In this document: piece by piece, positions 1 to 6,423 of the stretch
How the letters are laid out: each line of letters starts with the position of its first letter
Position numbering within the stretch: position 1 is the first letter of the stretch
Source of the DNA: an uncultured Bacilli bacterium
GTDB taxonomy: Bacteria; Bacillota_I; Bacilli_A; RF39; UBA660
DNA length: 9,744 nt
Assembly (NCBI GenBank): GCA_934096265.1
Contig: CAKOLI010000012.1
Location: forward strand, 1-9,744
Direction of reading: 5' to 3'
Position numbers and translations under genes: made by a program
The notes under the pieces: model-generated
What the model saw: the letters and a program-made list of their open reading frames with translations, nothing else
Databases searched by the model: none
What the model was told of the DNA's origin: nothing

Positions 1-55
1 CCCCCCCCCCTAGTAAAATAAGGGTTTTAGGACATTTTTGGTTAACTTTACTCAT
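1..55 (-). CDS. start of an unidentified gene downstream of tsf (partial)
   Basis: An ATG at 53-55 on the minus strand follows an AGGAGT ribosome binding site at 64-69 with normal spacing, 20 bp after the tsf stop. The 18 readable codons give MSKVNQKCPKTLILLGGG, the last residues being encoded by a run of at least ten G that reaches the window edge. By position it would be the third gene of the rpsB-tsf operon, where pyrH or frr is common, but the residues do not look like the start of UMP kinase, so I give no function. Because the poly-G run is at the very edge, the reading beyond about 15 residues is doubtful. It may be a sequencing artefact or a true homopolymer in a coding region. Confidence 0.45.
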   Translation of the reverse strand, partial: MSKVNQKCPKTLILLGGG

Positions 56-75
56 CACTATCAACTCCTAAAATT

Positions 76-951
76 TTATCCATTAATTTGTTTCATTACT
101 TCATCAGCAAAGTTTTCGTTTTTCTTTTCCATACCTTCGCCTACTTCATAACGAACAAATTCTACTATATCCATGTTATTATTTTTAACATAGTTAGATA
201 CTTTCATTTTGTTTTCTTTAATGAAGTTTTGATCTAATAAACAAACTTCTTCATAGTATTTGTTTATTCTTCCAGTTACTACCATATCTATTTTATTTTC
301 TGCAAGTCCTTCATTAACTGCTTGTTCTTTAAGAATAGTTTTTTCTTTTTCTAATACTTCTTCTGGAACTTCATTTCTACTTAGATATGTTGGCTTCATT
401 GCCGCTACGTGCATTGCTACTTCTTTAGCTACTTCTTCATTAGTACCAACTAATTTAACTAGTGTAACAATTTTACCACCCATATGTGAGTATGCACTAA
501 ATACTTCGTTATCATTTTTAGTAAGTAGAGCAAATCTTCTAAAGCTTAGTTTTTCTCCAATAGTAGCAGTTTTTTCTACTATTAAGTCATTAACTTTAGT
601 ACCATTAACTTCTAAGTTTAATACATCTTCAATAGTATTTACATCACCCGCTAGGATAATAGCTTCTGCAATATCATTAACCATGTTTTTAAATTCTTCA
701 TTTTTAGCAACAAAGTCTGTCTCTGAGTTTACTTCTACCACTACTGCTTTATTAGATGCAATACGTGCAACTGCAAGTCCTTCTGCAGCAATACGACTAG
801 CTTTTTTAGCAGCTTTAGATATTCCTTTTTCTCTAAGCCATGTAATTGCTTCTTCCATATTACCATTAGTAGCTTCTAATGCTTTTTTACAATCTAACAT
901 TCCTGCATTAGTAAGCTCTCTTAATTCTTTAACCATACTAGCACTAATCAT
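76..951 (-). CDS. tsf: translation elongation factor Ts
   Basis: EF-Ts is the guanine nucleotide exchange factor that recycles EF-Tu from GDP to GTP form in the cytoplasm. The 291-residue length is typical. Residues 6-45 form the N-terminal UBA-like domain (VKELRELTNAGMLDCKKAL, then the helix around MEEAITWLREKG). The signature TDFVAKNEEF follows at about residues 77-86, and the rest matches the core dimerisation and coiled-coil region. The start is supported by a GGAGAG ribosome binding site about 8 nt upstream. The gene lies 21 bp downstream of rpsB, the classic bacterial order, and is presumably cotranscribed from the rpsB promoter. It ends in TAA. Nothing about it looks abnormal. Confidence 0.97.
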   Translation of the reverse strand: MISASMVKELRELTNAGMLDCKKALEATNGNMEEAITWLREKGISKAAKKASRIAAEGLAVARIASNKAVVVEVNSETDFVAKNEEFKNMVNDIAEAIILAGDVNTIEDVLNLEVNGTKVNDLIVEKTATIGEKLSFRRFALLTKNDNEVFSAYSHMGGKIVTLVKLVGTNEEVAKEVAMHVAAMKPTYLSRNEVPEEVLEKEKTILKEQAVNEGLAENKIDMVVTGRINKYYEEVCLLDQNFIKENKMKVSNYVKNNNMDIVEFVRYEVGEGMEKKNENFADEVMKQING

Positions 952-972
952 AGTATACTCTCCATTTCTTTA

Positions 973-1908
973 TTATTTTAATAAATCAAGTAATTCTTCT
1001 TTTTTAAGTTTTGAGTAACCTTTAATATCTTTTTTCTTAGCTAATTCTCTAAGTTCTGATACTGTTAAGATGTTTAAATCTAACACTGGTTCTTTTCTTG
1101 TTTCTTCACTAATAGTAGTTGCTTCTTTTTCTTTTGTATTTTCTTCTTTTGCTTCTCTTGCGGCTTTTCTTTCTTCTTTTACTTTTGTACTTTTCTTATC
1201 ATCGTCTGTTACATAATCTACTAAAGTACCACCTTTAGCTTCAATAATTGCATTGTTTAATACTCCTAGTATTACTTTGATACTTCTTACAGCATCATCA
1301 TTACCTGGAATTACATAATCAACATTATCAGGGTCACAGTTAGTGTCTATTATTCCAAAAACTGGTATACCTAAGATATTAGCTTCTCTAATAGCATTAT
1401 ATTCTTTAGTTGAGTCTACAATAATTACCGCTTGTGGTAATTTCTTCATATCTCTAATACCACATAGGTTTCTATTTAATTTTTCATATTCTTTCTTTAG
1501 TTTGATTACTTCTTTTTTAGGTAACAAGTCAAATGTACCATCTTGTTCTTGTTTTTCTAATTCTTCTAAGCGATAAACTCTTTTTCTAATAGTTTTAAAG
1601 TTAGTAAGAGTACCGCCTAACCATCTTTCAGTTACATAGTACATACCACTTCTTTGAGCTTCTTCTTTACAAACTTCACTAGCTTGTTTCTTAGTACCTA
1701 CAAATAGTACTTCTCCTCCGTTTGCTACTATTTCATTTAATTTAGCATATGCTTTTTCAAGTAAAGCAACTGTTTTTTGTAAATCTATGATGTATATGTC
1801 ATCTCTTGTTGAATAAATGTATTCTTTCATTTTTGGATTCCATCTTTTTGTTTGATGACCAAAATGGACTCCAGCTTCCAATAAGTAGTTCATTGATACT
1901 ACTGCCAT
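973..1908 (-). CDS. rpsB: 30S ribosomal protein S2 with C-terminal SAP/Rho-N-like extension
   Basis: S2 binds the back of the 30S subunit near the head-body junction and is needed for S1 docking and initiation. Residues 1-228 are a normal S2, with the signatures YLLEAGVHFGHQTKRWNPKM, TERWLGGTLTN and IPVFGIIDTNCDPDNVDYVIPGNDDA. The protein is 311 residues instead of the usual 230-260. Residues 235-276 are a charged Lys/Glu-rich linker. Residues 277-311 (LTVSELRELAKKKDIKGYSK and the following KKEELLDLL) read as a SAP or Rho-N-like nucleic-acid-binding helix-extension-helix. The start has a GGAGG at 1916-1920. A second GGAGGA lies at 1931-1936 in the leader. It is the first gene of the rpsB-tsf operon and ends in TAA. 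The S2 assignment is certain; the role of the tail is inference. Confidence 0.97.
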   Translation of the reverse strand: MAVVSMNYLLEAGVHFGHQTKRWNPKMKEYIYSTRDDIYIIDLQKTVALLEKAYAKLNEIVANGGEVLFVGTKKQASEVCKEEAQRSGMYYVTERWLGGTLTNFKTIRKRVYRLEELEKQEQDGTFDLLPKKEVIKLKKEYEKLNRNLCGIRDMKKLPQAVIIVDSTKEYNAIREANILGIPVFGIIDTNCDPDNVDYVIPGNDDAVRSIKVILGVLNNAIIEAKGGTLVDYVTDDDKKSTKVKEERKAAREAKEENTKEKEATTISEETRKEPVLDLNILTVSELRELAKKKDIKGYSKLKKEELLDLLK

Positions 1909-1930
1909 AAATATTCCTCCTTTTGTTTTT

Positions 1931-2006
1931 TCCTCCGCTCACTTCTTCTTTAGACACCACCAATTGGCACTAGATGTCTAAATCCATGGCGTGTGTTTTG
2001 AAAAGC
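1931..2006 (-). promoter_or_regulatory. structured rpsB leader with 8-bp inverted repeat
   Basis: The predicted rpsB 5' leader of about 95 nt contains a perfect 8-bp inverted repeat, TTTAGACA at 1975-1982 and TGTCTAAA at 1949-1956 (read on the minus strand), enclosing 18 nt with the palindrome CCAATTGG at 1960-1967. There is no U-tract after it, so it is not a typical intrinsic terminator. A GGAGGA at 1931-1936, just downstream of the hairpin, duplicates the true ribosome binding site at 1916-1920. Ribosomal protein operons are often autoregulated through leader RNA, so an S2-binding element is a reasonable guess. I do not recognise it as a described leader family. Confidence 0.5.
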
Positions 2007-2010
2007 CAAA

Positions 2011-2042
2011 ATTATAATAACATAATTATAGGTTTTAGTCAA
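2011..2042 (-). promoter_or_regulatory. promoter of rpsB-tsf
   Basis: On the minus strand a -35 box TTGACT (2037-2042) is followed after 17 nt by TATTAT (2014-2019). The overlapping sequence TATAAT (2011-2016) is a perfect -10 but with a 20-nt spacer. This predicts a start near 2003-2008 and a leader of about 95 nt. Confidence 0.65.
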
Positions 2043-2110
2043 TATAAAGTATGCTATAGTTGCAATAAAATATGATGACTTTTGACTATTTTTAATACTT
2101 TCTATAACAT

Positions 2111-2168
2111 CACTGGCATTGAAGAATAATCTACTATTTTTTTAACTCATTAACACCTACTACCAGTG
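2111..2168. repeat. short inverted repeat downstream of the peptidase gene
   Basis: CACTGG at 2111-2116 and CCAGTG at 2163-2168 form a 6-bp inverted repeat with a 46-nt loop in the stretch between the peptidase stop and the rpsB promoter. A seven-T run lies in the loop, not after the stem, so this is not a clear terminator. No gene is supported between 2043 and 2200. Confidence 0.25.
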
Positions 2169-2200
2169 TGTCCTTTTTAGTTATTGATTTAGAAATAGCG

Positions 2201-2794
2201 CTAGTATTTTTCCTTTGTTTTATCATTAACACTTATAAACCACTTGCCTATACTTGTATTCATAAACTTTTCTATCTCATCAAATGTTCTGTTTTGCTTT
2301 GTCTTATATAGCGGGTCACATACTTTGAAGCCATTCTGGTCATAACCAGTAAGCAATATTGCATGATAAGCTCCAGGAATCTCACCTGCTAGTATAATTA
2401 AATCACCATTTTGTAATTTTTGTTTTAAAACATCAACTGTTATATCCATACCATTTACAATTTTTGCACCATAGTTTTCTGCATATTTTAAGTATTCTTT
2501 GTATTCATCCATTGCAAATTTAAAATTATATTGGTCAATAACTCCTTGATTATTCTTAAATAATTCTTGATTTTCATGACAAATTGTAGTTCCTAAACCT
2601 TTTTTTGACATATAAAATGCTAAAGCTGAAAATGGTGTTCCACTCATGTATTTTGAACCATAAATTTTATATAATCTTCTTTCACAATGTCAATTTGCTT
2701 TAGGAATAATTTTATAGTATTCCAATACCATCATCATACTAACAATTGCACAAGTATCTCCTCTTTGCCTATACGGTCTTACATTTTTATCCAT
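2201..2794 (-). pseudogene. C39-like cysteine peptidase split by an in-frame TGA
   Basis: Reading one frame from ATG 2792-2794 to TAG 2201-2203 gives 197 codons with a single TGA at 2690-2692 (codon 35). Before it stands the peptidase active-site motif QRGDTCAIVSMMMVLEYY, with oxyanion Gln10 and nucleophile Cys15 in the usual Q-x4-C spacing. After it come the GTPFSALAFYMSKKGLG helix, YHAILLTGY with His144, and CDP with Asp160, the expected His and Asp/Asn of papain-like C39 domains. The region downstream of the TGA has its own ATG at 2645-2647 and would give 148 residues, but these lack the nucleophile. A Trp at codon 35 would restore the protein, so a TGG-to-TGA change, TGA read as Trp, or a sequencing error are the options. 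No leader, Gly-Gly peptide site or membrane segment is visible. It begins 19 bp after the ATPase stop, with only a weak AAGAAAGA ribosome binding site, and probably shares its transcript. Confidence 0.7.
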
Positions 2795-2813
2795 ATTATT
2801 TTTCTTTCTTCTT

Positions 2814-4076
2814 TTAATTTTTTAATGTTCCAATAGACACAACGTAGATACCATCTTCTCTAACGTAAGATAGTTCTGAGCCTGTTAATACCATTAAGAA
2901 TGCAGGATTTCCATATTTGTCAGTATCAACTTTATCTTTAAATTTTTTTAAATTTTCTATAGCTTCTGGAATTTCTCCTGCTCCTAATTTTATTTCAATA
3001 GCGCCCCATTTACCATCGTCAGTTTTTAATATGCAATCTATTTCAAAGTCATTTTTGTCTCTATAGTAAGATAATTCTGCATCTATAGCATCTGCATATA
3101 TTTTTAAATCTCTCATACACAAATTTTCAAAGATAAATCCTGTAAAGTTTAAATCTTTAATTAAATCTTCTCTTTTTAAATTTAGTGATGCTATGACTAA
3201 TGATGGGTCTACTAATTCTAGTTTAGGCGATACTCTAAGTGGAGTTTTTGATCTAAGGTTTAAATTTGTTGCTTTTACGTATTCTAAAATATATAGTTTT
3301 TCTAGGGTGTTTAAATAGTTATCTAGGGTTGGTCTAGATATTTCATTAGTAAACTCTGATTTTACATCTTCTAAGATTGTAGCTTTGCTAGTACTAGTAG
3401 ATATATTTCTGGATATGCTTTTTATTACCGCATTCATTTTTGATGAATTTCTTTCTATACCATCTAAGGTTTTTACTCCTTCGTTTAATAAGTTTTTAAT
3501 ATAGTCTCTAGCAACTTTATATTTATTATCTCCTGTAATGTTGAGTGCTTCTGGCCAACCACCACGCATCATTGCACTAAGAAGAGTATCAAAGTCTAGG
3601 TCTGATACGCCTTCTATATTTTTCCCTTCTATTATGTCATTTAAAGAAACTTTTCCATTGGATTCCAAAGACTCGTATAATGACATAGGCCTCATTAATA
3701 GCTTAGAAATTCTTCCGGTACCTGTATGCATGATACTATCTTCCATTGGTCTAGCTGAGCCTGTTAATATGTATTGTCCTTTTAATCCTGTGTGGTCCAC
3801 ATCCATTCTGATGGAGTCCCAAACTACTGGATACATTTGCCATTCATCAAATAATCTTGGTTTTGCACCTTCTAGGAATAATGATGGTTTAGTTTGGTTA
3901 GTCTTATCATATAACATTTTTTTGTCAGGGTCTTGAAACTCAATATAGCTTTTTGCTATTTGTCTTGCTGTAGTAGATTTACCACACCATTTGCATCCTT
4001 CAATCAATACCGCTCCCATGTACTCTAGTTTATTTTGTAATACTTTATCAACTATTCTAGGTATATATTTTTCCAT
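2814..4076 (-). CDS. AAA-type ATPase with DUF4143 C-terminal domain
   Basis: This is an ATP-binding protein of the common AAA_14/DUF4143 family, about 420 residues, the full family length. Walker A is GCKWCGKST (residues 27-35), Walker B is PRLFDEWQ (about 73-80, Asp77-Glu78), and a sensor-like ILTGSARP follows at about 103-110. Residues 215-265 look like a winged helix. The C-terminal part carries EIDCIL and, about 14 residues on, AIEIKLG, the D-x(n)-ExK pattern of PD-(D/E)XK-like folds seen in DUF4143. The cellular role of this family is poorly known; toxin-antitoxin, DNA-related and defence roles have been suggested and I choose none. The start has a GGAAGG ribosome binding site. It is transcribed from its own promoter with upstream direct repeats and is followed at 19 bp by the disrupted C39-like peptidase gene. 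Confidence 0.9.
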   Translation of the reverse strand: MEKYIPRIVDKVLQNKLEYMGAVLIEGCKWCGKSTTARQIAKSYIEFQDPDKKMLYDKTNQTKPSLFLEGAKPRLFDEWQMYPVVWDSIRMDVDHTGLKGQYILTGSARPMEDSIMHTGTGRISKLLMRPMSLYESLESNGKVSLNDIIEGKNIEGVSDLDFDTLLSAMMRGGWPEALNITGDNKYKVARDYIKNLLNEGVKTLDGIERNSSKMNAVIKSISRNISTSTSKATILEDVKSEFTNEISRPTLDNYLNTLEKLYILEYVKATNLNLRSKTPLRVSPKLELVDPSLVIASLNLKREDLIKDLNFTGFIFENLCMRDLKIYADAIDAELSYYRDKNDFEIDCILKTDDGKWGAIEIKLGAGEIPEAIENLKKFKDKVDTDKYGNPAFLMVLTGSELSYVREDGIYVVSIGTLKN

Positions 4077-4100
4077 TTTTTCCTTCCTCTCATTAGATAA

Positions 4101-4129
4101 ATTATACTACATTTTTATTATTTTGTTAA
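4101..4129 (-). promoter_or_regulatory. promoter of the DUF4143 ATPase
   Basis: On the minus strand TTAACA (4124-4129, five of six matches to TTGACA) and a perfect TATAAT (4101-4106) are separated by 17 nt. The predicted start is near 4094, giving a leader of about 18 nt with the ribosome binding site directly upstream of the ATG at 4076. Confidence 0.7.
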
Positions 4130-4135
4130 TACTTA

Positions 4136-4174
4136 TTTTACATTTTGGCTGATTTTTGTTTTACATTTTGGCTG
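4136..4174. repeat. tandem 16-bp direct repeat upstream of the ATPase promoter
   Basis: TTTTACATTTTGGCTG occurs exactly at 4136-4151 and again at 4159-4174, a 23-bp period, so both copies lie on roughly the same face of the helix. The nearer copy begins 6 bp beyond the -35 box of the ATPase promoter. This placement fits a pair of activator sites or an operator for the ATPase gene. The DNA between the repeats is not itself repeated. Confidence 0.6.
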
Positions 4175-4224
4175 TAATTTAATTACTTGATGTTATTTAC
4201 TTCGTATTTTAATTTATCTTTTAC

Positions 4225-4268
4225 ACATAAATAAAGTGATATAGTTAATGTTTACTTTGTATTTATGT
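4225..4268. repeat. imperfect inverted repeat in the divergent intergenic region
   Basis: ACATAAATA at 4225-4233 pairs with TATTTATGT at 4260-4268. The inner arms AAGT (4234-4237) and ACTT (4254-4257) extend the stem beyond a 2-nt bulge, with a 16-nt loop. It sits between the divergent ATPase and membrane-protein promoters. It could be a regulator site or chance in AT-rich DNA. Confidence 0.3.
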
Positions 4269-4293
4269 TTTATATATTATTTATTAGTTTTTC

Positions 4294-4323
4294 TTGACTT
4301 ATATATATTTTTACTGTTAAAAT
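4294..4323 (+). promoter_or_regulatory. promoter of the small export protein gene
   Basis: TTGACT at 4294-4299 is followed after 18 nt by TAAAAT at 4318-4323, preceded by TG at 4315-4316, giving an extended -10. The predicted start is near 4330, just before the GAGGTG ribosome binding site at 4331-4336. Confidence 0.6.
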
Positions 4324-4344
4324 TTATAGTGAGGTGAATATATT

Positions 4345-4851
4345 ATGGCAGAGGCTTTAGCTAATTTTTTTGTAAATCTTATGAAGGGAATTAATGGTAA
4401 TGTAATTATTTTTATTATATCTCTTTTTCCTATATTAGAGTTAAGAGGGGGATTAATCGCGGCATCTTTGCTTAATTTGCCATTTGTATCTTCATTTATT
4501 ATTTGTTTGATTGGTAATATTTTACCTATTCCATTTATTTTAATGTTTTTAGAGAAGATATTTTCTTTTTTAAAGAAGAATGCTAAGATAGAGAAATTTT
4601 TAAATAAGTTAGAGATGCATTCTTTAAGTAAGAGTAAGGATATAACTAAGTATAAGTATGTTTATTTAGGACTTTTACTTTTTGTGGGTATTCCTTTACC
4701 TGGTACTGGTGGATGGACGGGAGCATTACTTGCTATATTGCTTGGTCTTGATAAGAAGAAGTCATTTATTGCAATTGCTTTAGGGATTGTTCTCGCGGGT
4801 ATTATTATGAGTGTATTTTCTTATGGAATACTTAATAATATTATAAAATAA
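4345..4851 (+). CDS. small multidrug export family membrane protein (COG2426/PF06695 type)
   Basis: This is a 168-residue integral membrane protein and the only plus-strand gene in the window. The hydrophobic segments are at about 16-42, 46-70, 105-135 and 139-165, with a basic loop at 76-104. The family marks are FPILELRGGLIAA (residues 28-40, conserved Pro, Glu, Arg and Gly-Gly) and GIPLPGTGGWTGALLA (residues 115-130), re-entrant-like motifs recalling the DedA/VTT group. Family members are annotated as putative small multidrug exporters, but transport has rarely been shown, so the substrate is unknown. The start has a GAGGTG ribosome binding site 8 nt upstream. The gene stands alone between its own promoter and a bidirectional terminator that overlaps its TAA stop. 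Confidence 0.85.
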   Translation: MAEALANFFVNLMKGINGNVIIFIISLFPILELRGGLIAASLLNLPFVSSFIICLIGNILPIPFILMFLEKIFSFLKKNAKIEKFLNKLEMHSLSKSKDITKYKYVYLGLLLFVGIPLPGTGGWTGALLAILLGLDKKKSFIAIALGIVLAGIIMSVFSYGILNNIIK

Positions 4852-4881
4852 ACCTCTTCAAAATATGAAAAGGTTTATTTT
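4845..4881. terminator. bidirectional terminator between the export gene and glyS
   Basis: AATAAACCT (4847-4855) pairs perfectly with AGGTTTATT (4871-4879). After one mismatch a TTC/GAA step continues the stem, and the loop is AAAATAT. An eight-T run follows on the plus strand, and a T-rich stretch follows on the minus strand, so it can end both convergent genes. The stop codon of the plus-strand gene is within the left arm and the glyS stop is 3 bp beyond the right side. Confidence 0.85.
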
Positions 4882-4883
4882 TT

Positions 4884-6257
4884 TTAGAATTTTATTTTTT
4901 CTTCTATATATGGAATTATTTCATCTATAGTAAGTGTTATTTGTTCCATGGTATCTCTATTTCTTATAGTAACTGTTCTATCTTCTATAGAGTTATCATC
5001 TACTGTGATACAAAAAGGTGTTCCAATAGCATCTTGCCTTCTATAACGTTTTCCTATAGTTCCTGATTCATCATAGCATACCATGAAGTGTTTGTTTAGT
5101 TTTTCTACTAACATTTTAGCATAATCAGAATGTTTCTTTTTAATTAGAGGTAAGATTGCTAGTTTGTATGCTGATAATGCTGGATTAATCTTAAGTACTT
5201 CTCTTGTATCATTTTCATTAATGATTTCTTTTTCGTATGCTTCACAGATGATTGCTAGTACAGTTCTATCTAATCCATAAGTAGATTCTATTATATATGG
5301 AATAAATTTTTCGTTAGTGTCAGGATCTAGATATCCCATAGATACTCCACTGTATTCTTGGTGTCTTGTTAGGTCATAATCAGTTCTATTATGAGTACCA
5401 TTTATTTCTCCCCATCCATTAGGGAATAGATATTCTATATCACAAGCTTCTTTAGCATAATGAGCTAGTTTTTCATGGTCATGATATCTTAGATGCTCTA
5501 CTTTAAGCCCTAGGTCAACAAAAAATCTTTTACCATATTCTTTAAAATAGTTATATAATTCTTCGTCTGTTCCTTCTTTACAGAATGTTTGAAATTCCAT
5601 TTGTTCAAATTCAATAGTTCTAAAAGTAAAGTTACCTGGAGTTATTTCATTTCTAAAAGCTTTACCTATTTGTCCTATAGAAAATGGTAGTTTAGCCCTC
5701 ATAGTTCTTTGAACATTTAAGAAGTTTACATATTCTCCTTGAGCATTTTCTGGTCTTAAGTAGACTATGTTTTTGCTATCGTTTGTAACTCCTCTATAGG
5801 TTTCAAACATTAGGTTGAATTGTCTTAAGTCGGTGTAATCACTTTTACCACATTTAGGACATGGTACTTTGTTAGTTTTGATGTATTCTACCATTTCTTT
5901 TTCAGTCATACCATCCGCGTGGGCATCTTTATCGTAGGCATCAATTAAGTTATCTGCTCTATGTCTTGCTTTACAATGCTTACAATCTATTAATGGGTCA
6001 CTAAAAGATGATACATGGCCTGATGCTTCCCATACCCTAGGATGCATTAGGATATCTGCATCTACTTCATAGCTATTAATTCTTTCCTGAATAAATCTTT
6101 TTCTCCATGCATCTTTTACATTATTTTTAATCCTAGAGCCTATTGGACCATAATCCCAAGTATTAGCAAGTCCTCCATATATTTCACTTCCTTGGAATAT
6201 TAATCCATATTGTTTACAATAGTTAACTATATCTTGCATAGTTGTTTTTTCGTTCAT
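4884..6257 (-). CDS. glyS: glycyl-tRNA synthetase, alpha2 type
   Basis: This class II synthetase charges tRNA-Gly with glycine. The single-chain alpha2 form of 457 residues is full length. The start region has YCKQYGLIFQGSEIYGGLAN and TWDYGPIGSRIKNN. Zinc-site cysteines are in CKHCKARHRAD and CPKCGKSDYTD. Motif 2 is FRNEITPGNFTFRTIEFEQM and motif 3 is around YGLDRTVLAIICEAY. The C-terminal anticodon-binding domain includes SAYKLAILPLI and RYRRQDAIGTPFCITVDD. The ATG at 6255-6257 has AGGAAG at 6266-6271 as ribosome binding site. Expression is controlled by the T-box directly upstream, and transcription ends at the terminator shared with the convergent export gene. Confidence 0.97.
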   Translation of the reverse strand: MNEKTTMQDIVNYCKQYGLIFQGSEIYGGLANTWDYGPIGSRIKNNVKDAWRKRFIQERINSYEVDADILMHPRVWEASGHVSSFSDPLIDCKHCKARHRADNLIDAYDKDAHADGMTEKEMVEYIKTNKVPCPKCGKSDYTDLRQFNLMFETYRGVTNDSKNIVYLRPENAQGEYVNFLNVQRTMRAKLPFSIGQIGKAFRNEITPGNFTFRTIEFEQMEFQTFCKEGTDEELYNYFKEYGKRFFVDLGLKVEHLRYHDHEKLAHYAKEACDIEYLFPNGWGEINGTHNRTDYDLTRHQEYSGVSMGYLDPDTNEKFIPYIIESTYGLDRTVLAIICEAYEKEIINENDTREVLKINPALSAYKLAILPLIKKKHSDYAKMLVEKLNKHFMVCYDESGTIGKRYRRQDAIGTPFCITVDDNSIEDRTVTIRNRDTMEQITLTIDEIIPYIEEKIKF

Positions 6258-6280
6258 ATATATATCTTCCTTTCTTATAA

Positions 6281-6418
6281 TTAAAAAGAGAGATTCTTTT
6301 CTTAAGGACGGGTAATTCCCGCGGTTCCACCTTAATTATTCTGTATAAAGAATCTCTCTTAATAATAATCGCTCCTAGTTTGCCAAACTAATCTTCGCTT
6401 TCTTTAATAAACTTACAT
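6281..6418 (-). promoter_or_regulatory. glycine T-box riboswitch (short form) upstream of glyS
   Basis: The conserved T-box TGGAACCGCGG is at 6319-6329. Its antiterminator partner CCCGTCCTT lies downstream (6303-6314), and UGGA can pair with the UCCA end expected for tRNA-Gly with discriminator U. The competing terminator is a perfect 14-bp stem, 6347-6360 with 6286-6299, followed by TTTTTAATTAT. A stem III candidate ATTCT/AGAAT (6349-6353 with 6338-6342) overlaps the terminator arm. From the predicted start near 6417 only about 57 nt precede the terminator arm, far less than a usual stem I. The best specifier is GGC (Gly) at 6382-6384 followed by A, set between TTAGTTT and AAACTAG. The mechanism would be antitermination on uncharged tRNA-Gly. 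The T-box is certain; stem I and the specifier are inferred. Confidence 0.93.
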
Positions 6419-6423
6419 TAGTT

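Noticed and set aside
260..1018. Plus-strand open frame of 252 codons opposite tsf
   Set aside because: It lies antisense to the certain tsf gene and the end of rpsB, has low-complexity hydrophobic Ser/Leu/Phe content typical of reversed AT-rich coding DNA, and no ribosome binding site.
1343..1576. Plus-strand open frame inside rpsB
   Set aside because: Antisense shadow of a conserved gene, without ribosome binding site or family match.
2082..2106. Plus-strand promoter-like TTGACT followed by TATAAC
   Set aside because: The spacer is only 15 nt and no plus-strand gene follows within the region.
3538..3936. Plus-strand open frame inside the ATPase gene
   Set aside because: Antisense shadow of the Walker-containing region; no supporting signal.
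2201..6257. Genetic code 4 (TGA as Trp) for the whole genome
   Set aside because: One TGA in one accessory gene is not enough; the Trp codons I checked in tsf, rpsB, glyS and the other genes are all TGG, whereas code-4 AT-rich genomes mostly use TGA. Kept only as an alternative for the peptidase gene.
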